DNA of 55,351 nt, taken from the NCBI GenBank assembly GCA_902779455.1, contig CACZBS010000022.1, forward strand, positions 1 to 55,351, given 5' to 3'. Positions 8,015 to 14,873 of this stretch are shown piece after piece (position 1 is the first letter of the stretch; the number at the start of each line of letters is the position of its first letter). This stretch comes from an uncultured Prevotellaceae bacterium. Its GTDB lineage: Bacteria > Bacteroidota > Bacteroidia > Bacteroidales > Bacteroidaceae. The notes beneath the pieces were generated by a model. The model saw only the letters and a list, made by a program, of their open reading frames with translations, made no database searches and was not told where the DNA came from. Both the position numbers and the translations under genes were made by a program.

Positions 8015-8051
8015 AAAAGAAAAAGCACCTACAAAATCCTTGTAAGTGCTT
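8015..8051 (-). terminator. Rho-independent terminator of tRNA-Met
   Basis: On the minus strand AAGCACTTACA (8051-8041) and TGTAGGTGCTT (8033-8023) form an 11-bp stem with one G-T pair and a 7-nt loop, followed by a T-rich run (TTTCTTTT). It starts 12 bp past the mature tRNA 3' end. Confidence 0.75.
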
Positions 8052-8062
8052 GATTTTCAGTG

Positions 8063-8136
8063 TGGACCAGCCAGGGCTTGAACCTGGGACCTCCAGATTA
8101 TGAGTCTGTTGCTCTAACCAACTGAGCTACAAGTCC
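8063..8136 (-). tRNA. tRNA-Met (anticodon CAT)
   Basis: A full cloverleaf can be drawn on the minus strand. The acceptor stem is GGACTTG with CTGGTCC, with one T-T mismatch. T8-A9 and the D arm GCTCAGTTGGTTAGAGC follow. The anticodon loop is CTCATAA (anticodon CAT), and the T arm is CCAGG-TTCAAGC-CCTGG. The ACTCATAAT anticodon region resembles elongator tRNA-Met; a CAT-bearing tRNA-Ile cannot be excluded by eye. CCA is not encoded. It has its own promoter and terminator and lies beside mobile-element relics. Confidence 0.9.
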
Positions 8137-8175
8137 TGAATGAGGGCGCATCAAGGGATGCGGCTAATTCGGTTG

Positions 8176-8183
8176 CAAAGGTA
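8176..8183 (-). promoter_or_regulatory. -7 element for tRNA-Met
   Basis: The minus strand reads TACCTTTG, identical to the element of the divergent ribF gene 60 bp away. It is 40 bp upstream of the tRNA 5' end. Confidence 0.6.
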
Positions 8184-8245
8184 CGGTTTATCTGCGAATT
8201 ATCCAAATTTTTTTTGGAAAAAGACGTGAAATCGGTTCTTTTTTG

Positions 8246-8253
8246 TACCTTTG
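8246..8253 (+). promoter_or_regulatory. -7 element of ribF, only 7 bp from the start codon
   Basis: TACCTTTG matches TAnnTTTG and ends 7 bp before the ribF ATG. With the usual distance to the transcription start, the mRNA would have no leader or only one to three bases. Confidence 0.6.
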
Positions 8254-8260
8254 CAGTCCA

Positions 8261-9190
8261 ATGGAAACAGTAATTCTGAAAGAGGAGACATTTCTGACGG
8301 AGAGGAGTTGCGCGACAATCGGGTTCTTCGACGGGGTTCACCGAGGTCATCGGTTTCTCATCGAACAACTGCGTCAATTGGCTTGCCGACGTGGTGAGCG
8401 GTCGATGGTCGTCACGTTTGAGCGACATCCGCGTCAGGTGATTTGTCCTGACTGGCAGCCTCAGTTGCTGACGTCGCTTGAGGAGAAAGAGTCGTTGCTG
8501 GCTGCAACGGGAATCGACGTGATGGTCGTGTTAAGATTTGATGCTGCGATGGCGGCTTTGTCGGCACAGGCTTTCATGAGCCGGGTGCTGAAAGACCGGC
8601 TGAATGTCGACGCGCTCTTGGCTGGTTATGACAATCGTTTTGGCCATGGACGTACGGAAGGCTTCGACGATTATGTCGGCTATGGTAAGACGATTGGGAT
8701 AGATGTGGTTGGGGCGGAGGCTCTGATGCAGCAAGAGTCGGCGGTTAGCTCCACGCGCATCCGCCGGTTGATTTCTGAAGGACGGGTAGGGGAGGCTGCC
8801 GACTGTCTCGGCCGGCGCTATACGCTGAGCGGCAATGTGGTCCATGGCGAGCAGGTCGGTCGTCAGTTAGGCTTTCCAACGGCAAACATAGTGCCAGAGG
8901 ACTCGCAGAAGCTGTTGCCGGCTGACGGCGTCTATGCTGTCGAGGTATGGACGGACGACGGTCGTAAGGTGGCTGGTGTGATGAACATAGGCACCCGTCC
9001 GACGTTTAACGGCCATTCCCGGACACTTGAGGTCCACTTGCTGGACTTCTCTGGCGACCTCTACAACCGGCGCCTGACGGTCAGTTTCGCTGCCCGACTG
9101 CGTGACGAGTGCACTTTCACGTCGGCCGACGCCTTGCAGCAGCAAATGAACCTTGATGTAAATAATGCACGAGAAATATTAAACGGATAA
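8261..9190 (+). CDS. ribF: Bifunctional riboflavin kinase / FAD synthetase
   Basis: 309 residues. It makes FMN from riboflavin and then FAD from FMN in the cytoplasm. The N-terminal nucleotidyltransferase domain carries GFFDGVHRGH (residues 21-30), with STRIRRLI further on. The C-terminal riboflavin kinase domain carries GRQLGFPTANI (about 199-209) and TFNGHSRTLEVHLLDFSGDLY. Length fits the family. The ATG at 8261 is required to include the first strand before GFFDG, although a promoter element lies just 7 bp upstream. A CPBP-family protease follows 6 bp after the stop, probably in the same transcript. Confidence 0.96.
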   Translation: METVILKEETFLTERSCATIGFFDGVHRGHRFLIEQLRQLACRRGERSMVVTFERHPRQVICPDWQPQLLTSLEEKESLLAATGIDVMVVLRFDAAMAALSAQAFMSRVLKDRLNVDALLAGYDNRFGHGRTEGFDDYVGYGKTIGIDVVGAEALMQQESAVSSTRIRRLISEGRVGEAADCLGRRYTLSGNVVHGEQVGRQLGFPTANIVPEDSQKLLPADGVYAVEVWTDDGRKVAGVMNIGTRPTFNGHSRTLEVHLLDFSGDLYNRRLTVSFAARLRDECTFTSADALQQQMNLDVNNAREILNG

Positions 9191-9196
9191 ATATCT

Positions 9197-10018
9197 ATGA
9201 ATAAAAGATTTAACCTTCTTAGAGCCCTTGCCTATGTGCTGGTGTTCCTGGCCATCCAGGGGTTTGCCAGTGTCGTGGTGATGCTGGTGATGACATTGAT
9301 GAAGGGTAAGCTGTCAGAACAATTGACGGCCAGCCAGACTGTTATCATGATGATCCTGTTTGCCGTCTTGACGATGATCGTCTTCGTGTGGGCCCGCTGG
9401 TTCCGACCGTCGGCAAGCTATCTGAAGTCAAGACCTTGGACGGTGGTGGCATGGAGTGTCGTGGCGGCGCTTGGTGCCATTGTTCCGTCGATGTTTTGTC
9501 AGGAGTGGCTACCGGACTGGCCCGGATGGATTCAGGAGATTGTGGACGAGTCCGAACGTCAGTTTGCCGAGCTGATGCAAACGCGTGGCGGCTACTTCGT
9601 CCTGGCGCTCCTGGTCCCTATGGTCGAGGAGTGCGTGTTTCGTGGGGCGGTGCTGCGCACGCTGCTCGACTGGCAGCCCCGTCGCCGCTGGCTGATGATC
9701 GGACTGTCGGCACTGTTGTTTGCCGCGGCCCATCTGAATCCGGCCCAGATGCCCCATGCCTTTGTGATCGGGCTGTTGTTAGGCTGGATGTACAGTCGCA
9801 CGGACAGCGTCATCCCGGGCATTGTCTATCACTGGGCCAACAATACGGCGGCCTATCTGCTGTTTGTCTTCTATCCAGATCCGTCGCTTGAGTTGATCGA
9901 TATCTTCGGTGGTCAGGTGGGACGTGAGCTGATGGCAGTGGGCTTCTCGCTCTGCATCCTGCTGCCGGCGCTGTTCCAGCTTAACCAGACGATGAAGAAG
10001 GCCAGCAGTCGCTCTTGA
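9197..10018 (+). CDS. CPBP-family intramembrane metalloprotease
   Basis: 273 residues with about seven predicted membrane segments (for example ALAYVLVFLAIQGFASVVVM near the N-terminus). The ABI/CAAX protease signature is present: EECVFRG with Glu144, Glu145 and Arg149, then AAAHLNPAQMP with the second-motif histidine, and YHWANNTAAYLL. Members cleave or modify membrane-embedded substrates; the substrate here is unknown. It is probably co-transcribed with ribF. It ends convergent to the putative anti-sigma gene, with ~140 bp of AT-rich sequence between that shows no strong terminator hairpin. Confidence 0.88.
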   Translation: MNKRFNLLRALAYVLVFLAIQGFASVVVMLVMTLMKGKLSEQLTASQTVIMMILFAVLTMIVFVWARWFRPSASYLKSRPWTVVAWSVVAALGAIVPSMFCQEWLPDWPGWIQEIVDESERQFAELMQTRGGYFVLALLVPMVEECVFRGAVLRTLLDWQPRRRWLMIGLSALLFAAAHLNPAQMPHAFVIGLLLGWMYSRTDSVIPGIVYHWANNTAAYLLFVFYPDPSLELIDIFGGQVGRELMAVGFSLCILLPALFQLNQTMKKASSRS

Positions 10019-10157
10019 CTGTCTGGCCTTATCTTCGCAGAAAAAGTTGTTTTTTAAAGTTATCCAAGCTTCACAGCTTCTTCTTCTTTGTGTGTGTGAG
10101 TGTTTTAACTCTAAGTAAATGATTCTTTTATAGATAGAGAAAGCATAGAAATAATTC

Positions 10158-10637
10158 TTATTCAATCGTCCCGGTGGCCAGCCGCAGCGAGTCGCCGGCG
10201 ACAAAGATGGTGTCGACGCCCTTGTCGTAGGCCATGGCAGGCTCATCGCCGGCCGGGCCGACGGTGGCGTAGCTGTCGGGCGATGTCCACGTGTTGTTGG
10301 GCTGGAGCGACTGGTTGATGGCATTGCTCAGTGAGAGCACCACGGCCACCACGGCTGCCGCCTTGAACAACGGGCGCAGGCGCTCGGTCATGCTGACGGT
10401 GCGGGCCTTGACGTGCTGCGGCTGGCCTTCCGTCATGGCCAGGAGCCGTTCGTCGAAGTCGTCGCCCAGCGTGGGCTGTTCATCGTAAGCCTGAAAGAGC
10501 GGAGCATAGCGTTTCAGCTCGCCGGGCATCTCGTCGTCTGCCTGTGCGTAGAAAGCGCGCAGGATCTGCTCTTCCTGAAGCGTCGTAGAGGCTTCGAAGT
10601 AGCGCTCCAACAGTTGTTCGATGTATTTATAATCCAT
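10158..10637 (-). CDS. Single-pass membrane protein, putative anti-sigma factor
   Basis: 159 residues with the start at 10637 (MDYKYIEQLLERYFEA). The N-terminal ~95 residues are soluble and helical, followed by one membrane segment (LFKAAAVVAVVLSLSNAI) and a short, presumably periplasmic tail. The start overlaps the last 11 bases of the ECF sigma gene, so the two are translationally coupled. That arrangement, with the single membrane pass, is the reason for the anti-sigma proposal. The zinc-binding HxxxCxxC motif of ZAS-type anti-sigma factors is absent, and no catalytic motif was recognised. Confidence 0.6.
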   Translation of the reverse strand: MDYKYIEQLLERYFEASTTLQEEQILRAFYAQADDEMPGELKRYAPLFQAYDEQPTLGDDFDERLLAMTEGQPQHVKARTVSMTERLRPLFKAAAVVAVVLSLSNAINQSLQPNNTWTSPDSYATVGPAGDEPAMAYDKGVDTIFVAGDSLRLATGTIE

Positions 10638-11145
10638 ATTGTTCTGTTTCAAGAAACTTTTGTCGGACGGCCTGGCGTGCACGATGAATGTTGACCTTCA
10701 CCTGCTGCTCGCTGATGCCGAGCACCTCTGCAATCTCGCGGTATGCCTTGCCCTCGATGTCGCGCAGCTGTATGCATGAGCGCTGTTTCTCGGGCAGCTG
10801 ATCCATCAATTGCTGCACCAGTCTGACGCGGTCGCGCTGGATGGCCTGCTCCTCGGGGTCGGCTCTGTATGAGCGGTCAGCCTGGTCGTGGTCGGCCTCG
10901 TCGAGCGATGCGTTCTGACTGTCAGCCCGCTTCATGCGGTCGAGAGCCATGTTGCGACAGATGGTCAGGCAGAAAGCCTCGATGGACTCAATCTCATCCC
11001 ACTGTTCGCGTCGGTTCCAGACTTTGATCATCGTCTCCTGCACGACATCCTCTGCCTCCGCATGGTTGAGAGTGATGCGGAGGGCCAGCCTGTAGAGCTC
11101 ATTCTTCAGAGGCAATATGTCGGCCCGGAAATTGATCTTTTTCAT
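10627..11145 (-). CDS. RNA polymerase ECF-type sigma factor
   Basis: 172 residues, the length of a group 4 sigma factor. Region 2 is seen as ELYRLALRITLNHAEAEDVVQETMIKVW and AFCLTICRNMALDRMKR. Region 4 is seen as LPEKQRSCIQLRDIEGKAYREIAEVLGISEQQVKVNIHR, its helix-turn-helix. It is coupled to the membrane protein downstream. Just upstream (11161-11187) is a -35 GTAAC / -10 CGTCC pair with 17-bp spacing, as expected for an ECF factor that activates its own gene. Its targets may include the SusC/SusD genes upstream, but no matching promoter was found there. Confidence 0.93.
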   Translation of the reverse strand: MKKINFRADILPLKNELYRLALRITLNHAEAEDVVQETMIKVWNRREQWDEIESIEAFCLTICRNMALDRMKRADSQNASLDEADHDQADRSYRADPEEQAIQRDRVRLVQQLMDQLPEKQRSCIQLRDIEGKAYREIAEVLGISEQQVKVNIHRARQAVRQKFLETEQYGL

Positions 11146-11160
11146 CCTCTCTATTATGTA

Positions 11161-11187
11161 GGACGACTGACTGGGGGTGAAAGTTAC
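11161..11187 (-). promoter_or_regulatory. Candidate ECF-type promoter of the sigma factor gene
   Basis: On the minus strand GTAAC (11187-11183) and CGTCC (11165-11161) are separated by 17 bp. AAC at -35 and CGTC at -10 is the general ECF pattern. The element lies 16 bp upstream of the sigma ATG and there is no TAnnTTTG nearby, so autoregulation is likely but inferred. Confidence 0.45.
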
Positions 11188-11206
11188 AGTTACTGCAAAA
11201 AAAATT

Positions 11207-12400
11207 TTACTTAGGGAGTCGCACCCACTCCGCCGTGCGCTGACGGCCGTCGCGGTCGCGAAGCGTGAAGCGGTACGCCCGCCCGGGCTCGAAGCCCCAT
11301 CCGTAGAACTGGCTGGCGCTGCGCACGGGCCGCCCGTCGATGGCCACGACCATGTCGCCCTCGCGGAAACCGCACCGGTAGGGTTCGCCCTGCTCCCATA
11401 CCAGTCCTACGACGGGCATGCCCCGTTCTGCGACGAAGGCAATCTCCATCTGCTCGTTGCCGACAACTGATGAGTTGCCCTCTGCGTAGGGCTCGAAACG
11501 CATGCGCTTGCGGCGTGGATTGAAGACGATGGCGCCCTGCTCGAGCACCTTCGCGCCCATGTGGGAACCGCCCTGAGTGGTCACGGCGTGAACGTCGGTG
11601 AACGTGAAGCGGCCCAAGCGCAACCGCTCCAAAGCCAGGAAGACCACCTCGCCACGTGGCTCGGCCCCGTAGTTGCCGATGGCATAGCGTCCCGTGCAGC
11701 GCCCCTCAACCTGCGCTCCGAGGGGCTGGCTGACGAGCGATTCGCCGTGGTCGAAGCTCTGCTTGTTGATGGAGTAGAACTGTCGGCTGCCGGTGTCGAA
11801 GCGCGCCCAGTCGGTGTGACTCCCGAAAGGATTGATTTCGACGTAGGGCACGTGATAGTTCAGCCGATACTTCACGTCGAAGCCTTCCTCGTCGTCGAAG
11901 AAGTCGCGGCGGTCGGTCAGCACGAGCAGCCGTTTGGCAACATCAATTTTCATCGAGAGGCCACGATTGACGATGTCGAACCCGATGATGCCGTCGAAGT
12001 CGCGTCCAGTGACCGCTCGGCGGTGGAGCGTGGCCCGGCATCCCGTCAGTGCCAGTCCTCCGAGCCTGATCGGCGGCATCGTCAGGATGCTGACCGAGTC
12101 GGTGCGCCCGTTAGCGTCGTGGGCCAGCATGAAGCCCGCCTCGCCGCAGAGGTTGAGGAACGGCGAGTCCTCGTAGACCACCATCTGGCTTGACCCCGTG
12201 TCAATCAGAAACTGATAGGTCTGGCCCTCAATATCCACGGGCACGTAGACCTGCTCGTTGGTCCACTCAATCTCGATGGAATCGGCAAAATTTGAGGCTG
12301 AAACTGCAAAATCGGCACTGTAGCGCACTTGTTGCGCCTTGCATGAGCAGCAGAGCAGTAGCAACAGTAATGCCAGTGAGTGGGTCGGTCGTTTGGTCAT
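11207..12400 (-). CDS. Retropepsin-like aspartic protease lipoprotein with C-terminal PDZ domain
   Basis: 397 residues. A signal peptide ends in a lipobox-like LCCSC around Cys20, so the protein is probably lipid-anchored in the cell envelope. Two aspartyl protease motifs are visible: FLIDTGSS (Asp67) and RFDTGS near residue 200, giving a two-lobed pepsin-like arrangement in one chain. A PDZ domain follows (GLVWEQGEPYRCGFREGDMVVAIDGRPV, about residues 325-370). The start is 18 bp after the stop of the GDPD gene, so it belongs to the SusC/SusD transcript. It may process proteins or peptides linked with that system; this is inference. Confidence 0.82.
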   Translation of the reverse strand: MTKRPTHSLALLLLLLCCSCKAQQVRYSADFAVSASNFADSIEIEWTNEQVYVPVDIEGQTYQFLIDTGSSQMVVYEDSPFLNLCGEAGFMLAHDANGRTDSVSILTMPPIRLGGLALTGCRATLHRRAVTGRDFDGIIGFDIVNRGLSMKIDVAKRLLVLTDRRDFFDDEEGFDVKYRLNYHVPYVEINPFGSHTDWARFDTGSRQFYSINKQSFDHGESLVSQPLGAQVEGRCTGRYAIGNYGAEPRGEVVFLALERLRLGRFTFTDVHAVTTQGGSHMGAKVLEQGAIVFNPRRKRMRFEPYAEGNSSVVGNEQMEIAFVAERGMPVVGLVWEQGEPYRCGFREGDMVVAIDGRPVRSASQFYGWGFEPGRAYRFTLRDRDGRQRTAEWVRLPK

Positions 12401-12418
12401 AGTCTTGGGCGATGTTGG

Positions 12419-13183
12419 TTAGTGCCGGATTTTCTCGAATACTTCCGGCCGGTCGAGGTTCACCATATCGGCTTTCTTCTTCACTACCAGTCGGAACTGC
12501 GAGGTGTCGTCTTCCTGACAGGCTGCCATTACGCGGATGCCATGGCGGTGACAGTAGCGTCGGAAGTGGCGGGTGATCAGCTCGGGCGAAATCTCGACGT
12601 AGCTTGGCGTGCAGACACTTTGCCAATACTTCAGGCGGTCGATGTCTTTGGCATTCACCTTGATCTTCATCTCGGGCGCCAGCCGAGTGAACTCGCGCAG
12701 CATCTGCTCGTCGGCAAACCAGAAGAAACTCTTGTCGGCAAAGCCCTTCTCACGGACGAGACTGACCAGCGTCGGGATGGGCGTGCCGCGCTTGACGTCG
12801 AAGAACACCTTGGCCCGGCCTTGCAGCGAGTCGAGCATCTCAGCGATGGTGGGGACGCGCAGGCCAGCAAACTGCGGGCCGAACCAGCTGCCGGCGTCGA
12901 GCCGACTGACGTCATGGGCGAGCATGTCGGCCAGCCGGCCTGTGCCGTTGGTCGTTCGGTCGAGCGTCTCGTCGTGCAGGTTGAAGAGCACGCCGTCCTT
13001 CGACGGTCTGACATCGACCTCTACCCACGTAGCACCGTGTTGCAGGGCAGAGTCAGCTGACGCCCAAGTGTTCTCTGGCGCCAGCGCATTAGCCCCGCGG
13101 TGCACCACCACTTCAATAGTATTTTGGGCAGCCACAGCTGTTGTGACTGCCCAAAAACATAGTGAGGTTATAAAGCCGCGCAT
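12419..13183 (-). CDS. Secreted glycerophosphodiester phosphodiesterase
   Basis: 254 residues with an N-terminal signal peptide (MRGFITSLCFWAVTTAVAAQ). It should hydrolyse glycerophosphodiesters to glycerol-3-phosphate and an alcohol in the periplasm or at the surface. The TIM-barrel motifs of the family are present: HRGANALAPENT (His and Glu), EVDVRPSKDGVLFNLHDETLDRTTNG (metal-binding Glu/Asp and catalytic His), and the C-terminal region DMVNLDRPE. Its ATG is one base past the susD stop, so it is tightly coupled to the SusC/SusD pair. This suggests that the imported substrate contains glycerophosphoryl groups or is lipid-linked. Confidence 0.92.
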   Translation of the reverse strand: MRGFITSLCFWAVTTAVAAQNTIEVVVHRGANALAPENTWASADSALQHGATWVEVDVRPSKDGVLFNLHDETLDRTTNGTGRLADMLAHDVSRLDAGSWFGPQFAGLRVPTIAEMLDSLQGRAKVFFDVKRGTPIPTLVSLVREKGFADKSFFWFADEQMLREFTRLAPEMKIKVNAKDIDRLKYWQSVCTPSYVEISPELITRHFRRYCHRHGIRVMAACQEDDTSQFRLVVKKKADMVNLDRPEVFEKIRH

Positions 13184-13184
13184 A

Positions 13185-14849
13185 TCAATAGCCGGCGTTC
13201 TGCTCCCACTTCGGGTTCAGGTCGAGCATGCCCTTCGAGATGGGGAAGACGCGGCGCGTCTTGTCGAAGTTGGCCGTCGGGAACGACTTGTAGTGGGGGA
13301 AGTACTCGTCCTCGAAGTGTCCGAAGCGGATCATGTCGTTGCGGCGCCAGTTCTCGTCGAAGAACTCGCGTCCACGCTCCTCATAGATCTCGTTGAGCGA
13401 GGGGTTGTGGTCGAGCTGCTCAGCCTTGGCATAGGCACGCACCTGGTTCACCAGGTCCTTAGCCTCGCTGGAGCTGCCCTGACGGGTCAGTGCCTCAGCC
13501 TTGGTCAGCAGGACGTCGGCATAACGGAGCAGGGGAATGTCGTTCGACTGGTTGCGTCCGTTGGCGTAGTCGTTGCGGGTGACATGCCACTTCGTGTTGC
13601 GCAGACCCTGGCGCCATCCCGTCAGGTTGTCGCCGACGTTGATGGTGAAGTCCTGCTCGACGAGGGTGATGTTGCGGGTCAGCTTCAGCGGGTTGCCCTC
13701 CTTGTCGAGGACGACCTGCGAGGTGGGCAGGAGCGTCTCGGGGTCGAGGACGAAGGCGGTGTTCTCGTCGCTGCCCGTAGCATAGCGGTAGTCGTCAAGA
13801 TTCTCCGACAGGCCCACGATGAGCTTGTTGCGCTCGTCGCCCTTCAGGTTGAAGAGCTTGACGAACTCCGGCGTCATGGTCACATAGCCGCCACCCGAGT
13901 TGGTGAGCTGCTCGCCATAGTAGCTGGGGTTGAGGTTCTTCACGTCCTTGTAGCTGTGTGAGCGGCCATACTGCATGCCGGTCTGTTCGGTGGTGTGGTA
14001 GGGCATGACGTAGATGAAGTCCTTCACGGTGCCTGCCTGTGCACGCTCGGTGTTGTCAGATGCGAACTTGAAGCGGTAGGCATCGGGTCCGAGGGCGAAC
14101 TTGCCGCTCTTGATGATCTCGTCGCAGACGCTGATGCAGTCGGCCAGCTTCTCGTTGGTGGCTGAAGCGGCGTCATAGCTGGCTACTGACGAGGCTGTAT
14201 AGACGGGCCAGTTGATGTAGAGCTTGGCCAGCAGGGCCTGAGCCATATACTTGTTGGGCTTGCCGTAGTTGTCGCCCGTGGTCTCGGTCGAGAGCAGGGG
14301 GATGATGGCCTTCAGCTCGCTCTCCAGCCAGCGGGCCACGTCGGCGCGGGGCTGACGCTTCTCGAGGTCGATCTCGCTGCTGAGCTTCGAGTCGTTGATG
14401 GGCACGTCGCCCCAGCAGTCCATCATGATGAAGGTGAAGTAGGCGCGCATGGCGCGGGCCGGAGCGATATATCTGGCCTCGTCGGCGTCGCTGTCGATGA
14501 TCTCGTTAGCCTTCACGATGCCCGAGGTGAGCTCGCCCATCCAGTCGATGGTAGCGTCCTCATAGCCGAAGTTGTGGAGGCTGGGGTGGGCGTAGGCGCC
14601 GTTGTCATACCAGTTGCCGCCGTATGAGACGGACGTGTACTCATCACTCGAGAGGGCCATGGCCTCCATGTATCGGCGGCCGAACATGCCACGCAGCTGG
14701 AAGAAGATGCCCGACATCTGGGCTTCGAGGGCTTCCTCAGTGCCGGGATAAGCCGTATACTGCGACTCCACGGGCACGTCAAGGTCGGTGCAGCTTGTGA
14801 AGGCTACTGCAAACAGGCCCGTTGCAAGAATTAACTTATTGAGTTTCAT
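13185..14849 (-). CDS. SusD/RagB-family outer membrane lipoprotein
   Basis: 554 residues. A lipoprotein signal ends at FTSC (Cys20), followed by the typical SusD start (TDLDVPVESQYTAYPGTEEA). TPR-like helices follow, with ARAMRAYFTFIMMDCWGDVP and the C-terminal LLRYADVLLTKAEALTR and EIYEERGREFFDENWRRNDMIRFG blocks typical of the family. It acts as the surface lid and glycan- or ligand-binding partner of the SusC transporter whose gene ends 24 bp upstream. The ligand cannot be read from sequence. Confidence 0.96.
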   Translation of the reverse strand: MKLNKLILATGLFAVAFTSCTDLDVPVESQYTAYPGTEEALEAQMSGIFFQLRGMFGRRYMEAMALSSDEYTSVSYGGNWYDNGAYAHPSLHNFGYEDATIDWMGELTSGIVKANEIIDSDADEARYIAPARAMRAYFTFIMMDCWGDVPINDSKLSSEIDLEKRQPRADVARWLESELKAIIPLLSTETTGDNYGKPNKYMAQALLAKLYINWPVYTASSVASYDAASATNEKLADCISVCDEIIKSGKFALGPDAYRFKFASDNTERAQAGTVKDFIYVMPYHTTEQTGMQYGRSHSYKDVKNLNPSYYGEQLTNSGGGYVTMTPEFVKLFNLKGDERNKLIVGLSENLDDYRYATGSDENTAFVLDPETLLPTSQVVLDKEGNPLKLTRNITLVEQDFTINVGDNLTGWRQGLRNTKWHVTRNDYANGRNQSNDIPLLRYADVLLTKAEALTRQGSSSEAKDLVNQVRAYAKAEQLDHNPSLNEIYEERGREFFDENWRRNDMIRFGHFEDEYFPHYKSFPTANFDKTRRVFPISKGMLDLNPKWEQNAGY

Positions 14850-14873
14850 ATATTTGAATCGGATTAAATGTTA

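Noticed and set aside
7845-8045. 66-codon open frame on the plus strand over the direct-repeat array
   Set aside because: It overlaps the relaxase remnant and the tRNA terminator on the other strand, and no family is recognisable.
8137-8260. FMN riboswitch upstream of ribF
   Set aside because: The gap is only ~120 bp, is shared with the divergent tRNA promoter, and the ribF promoter lies 7 bp from the start; no RFN-type conserved boxes were seen.
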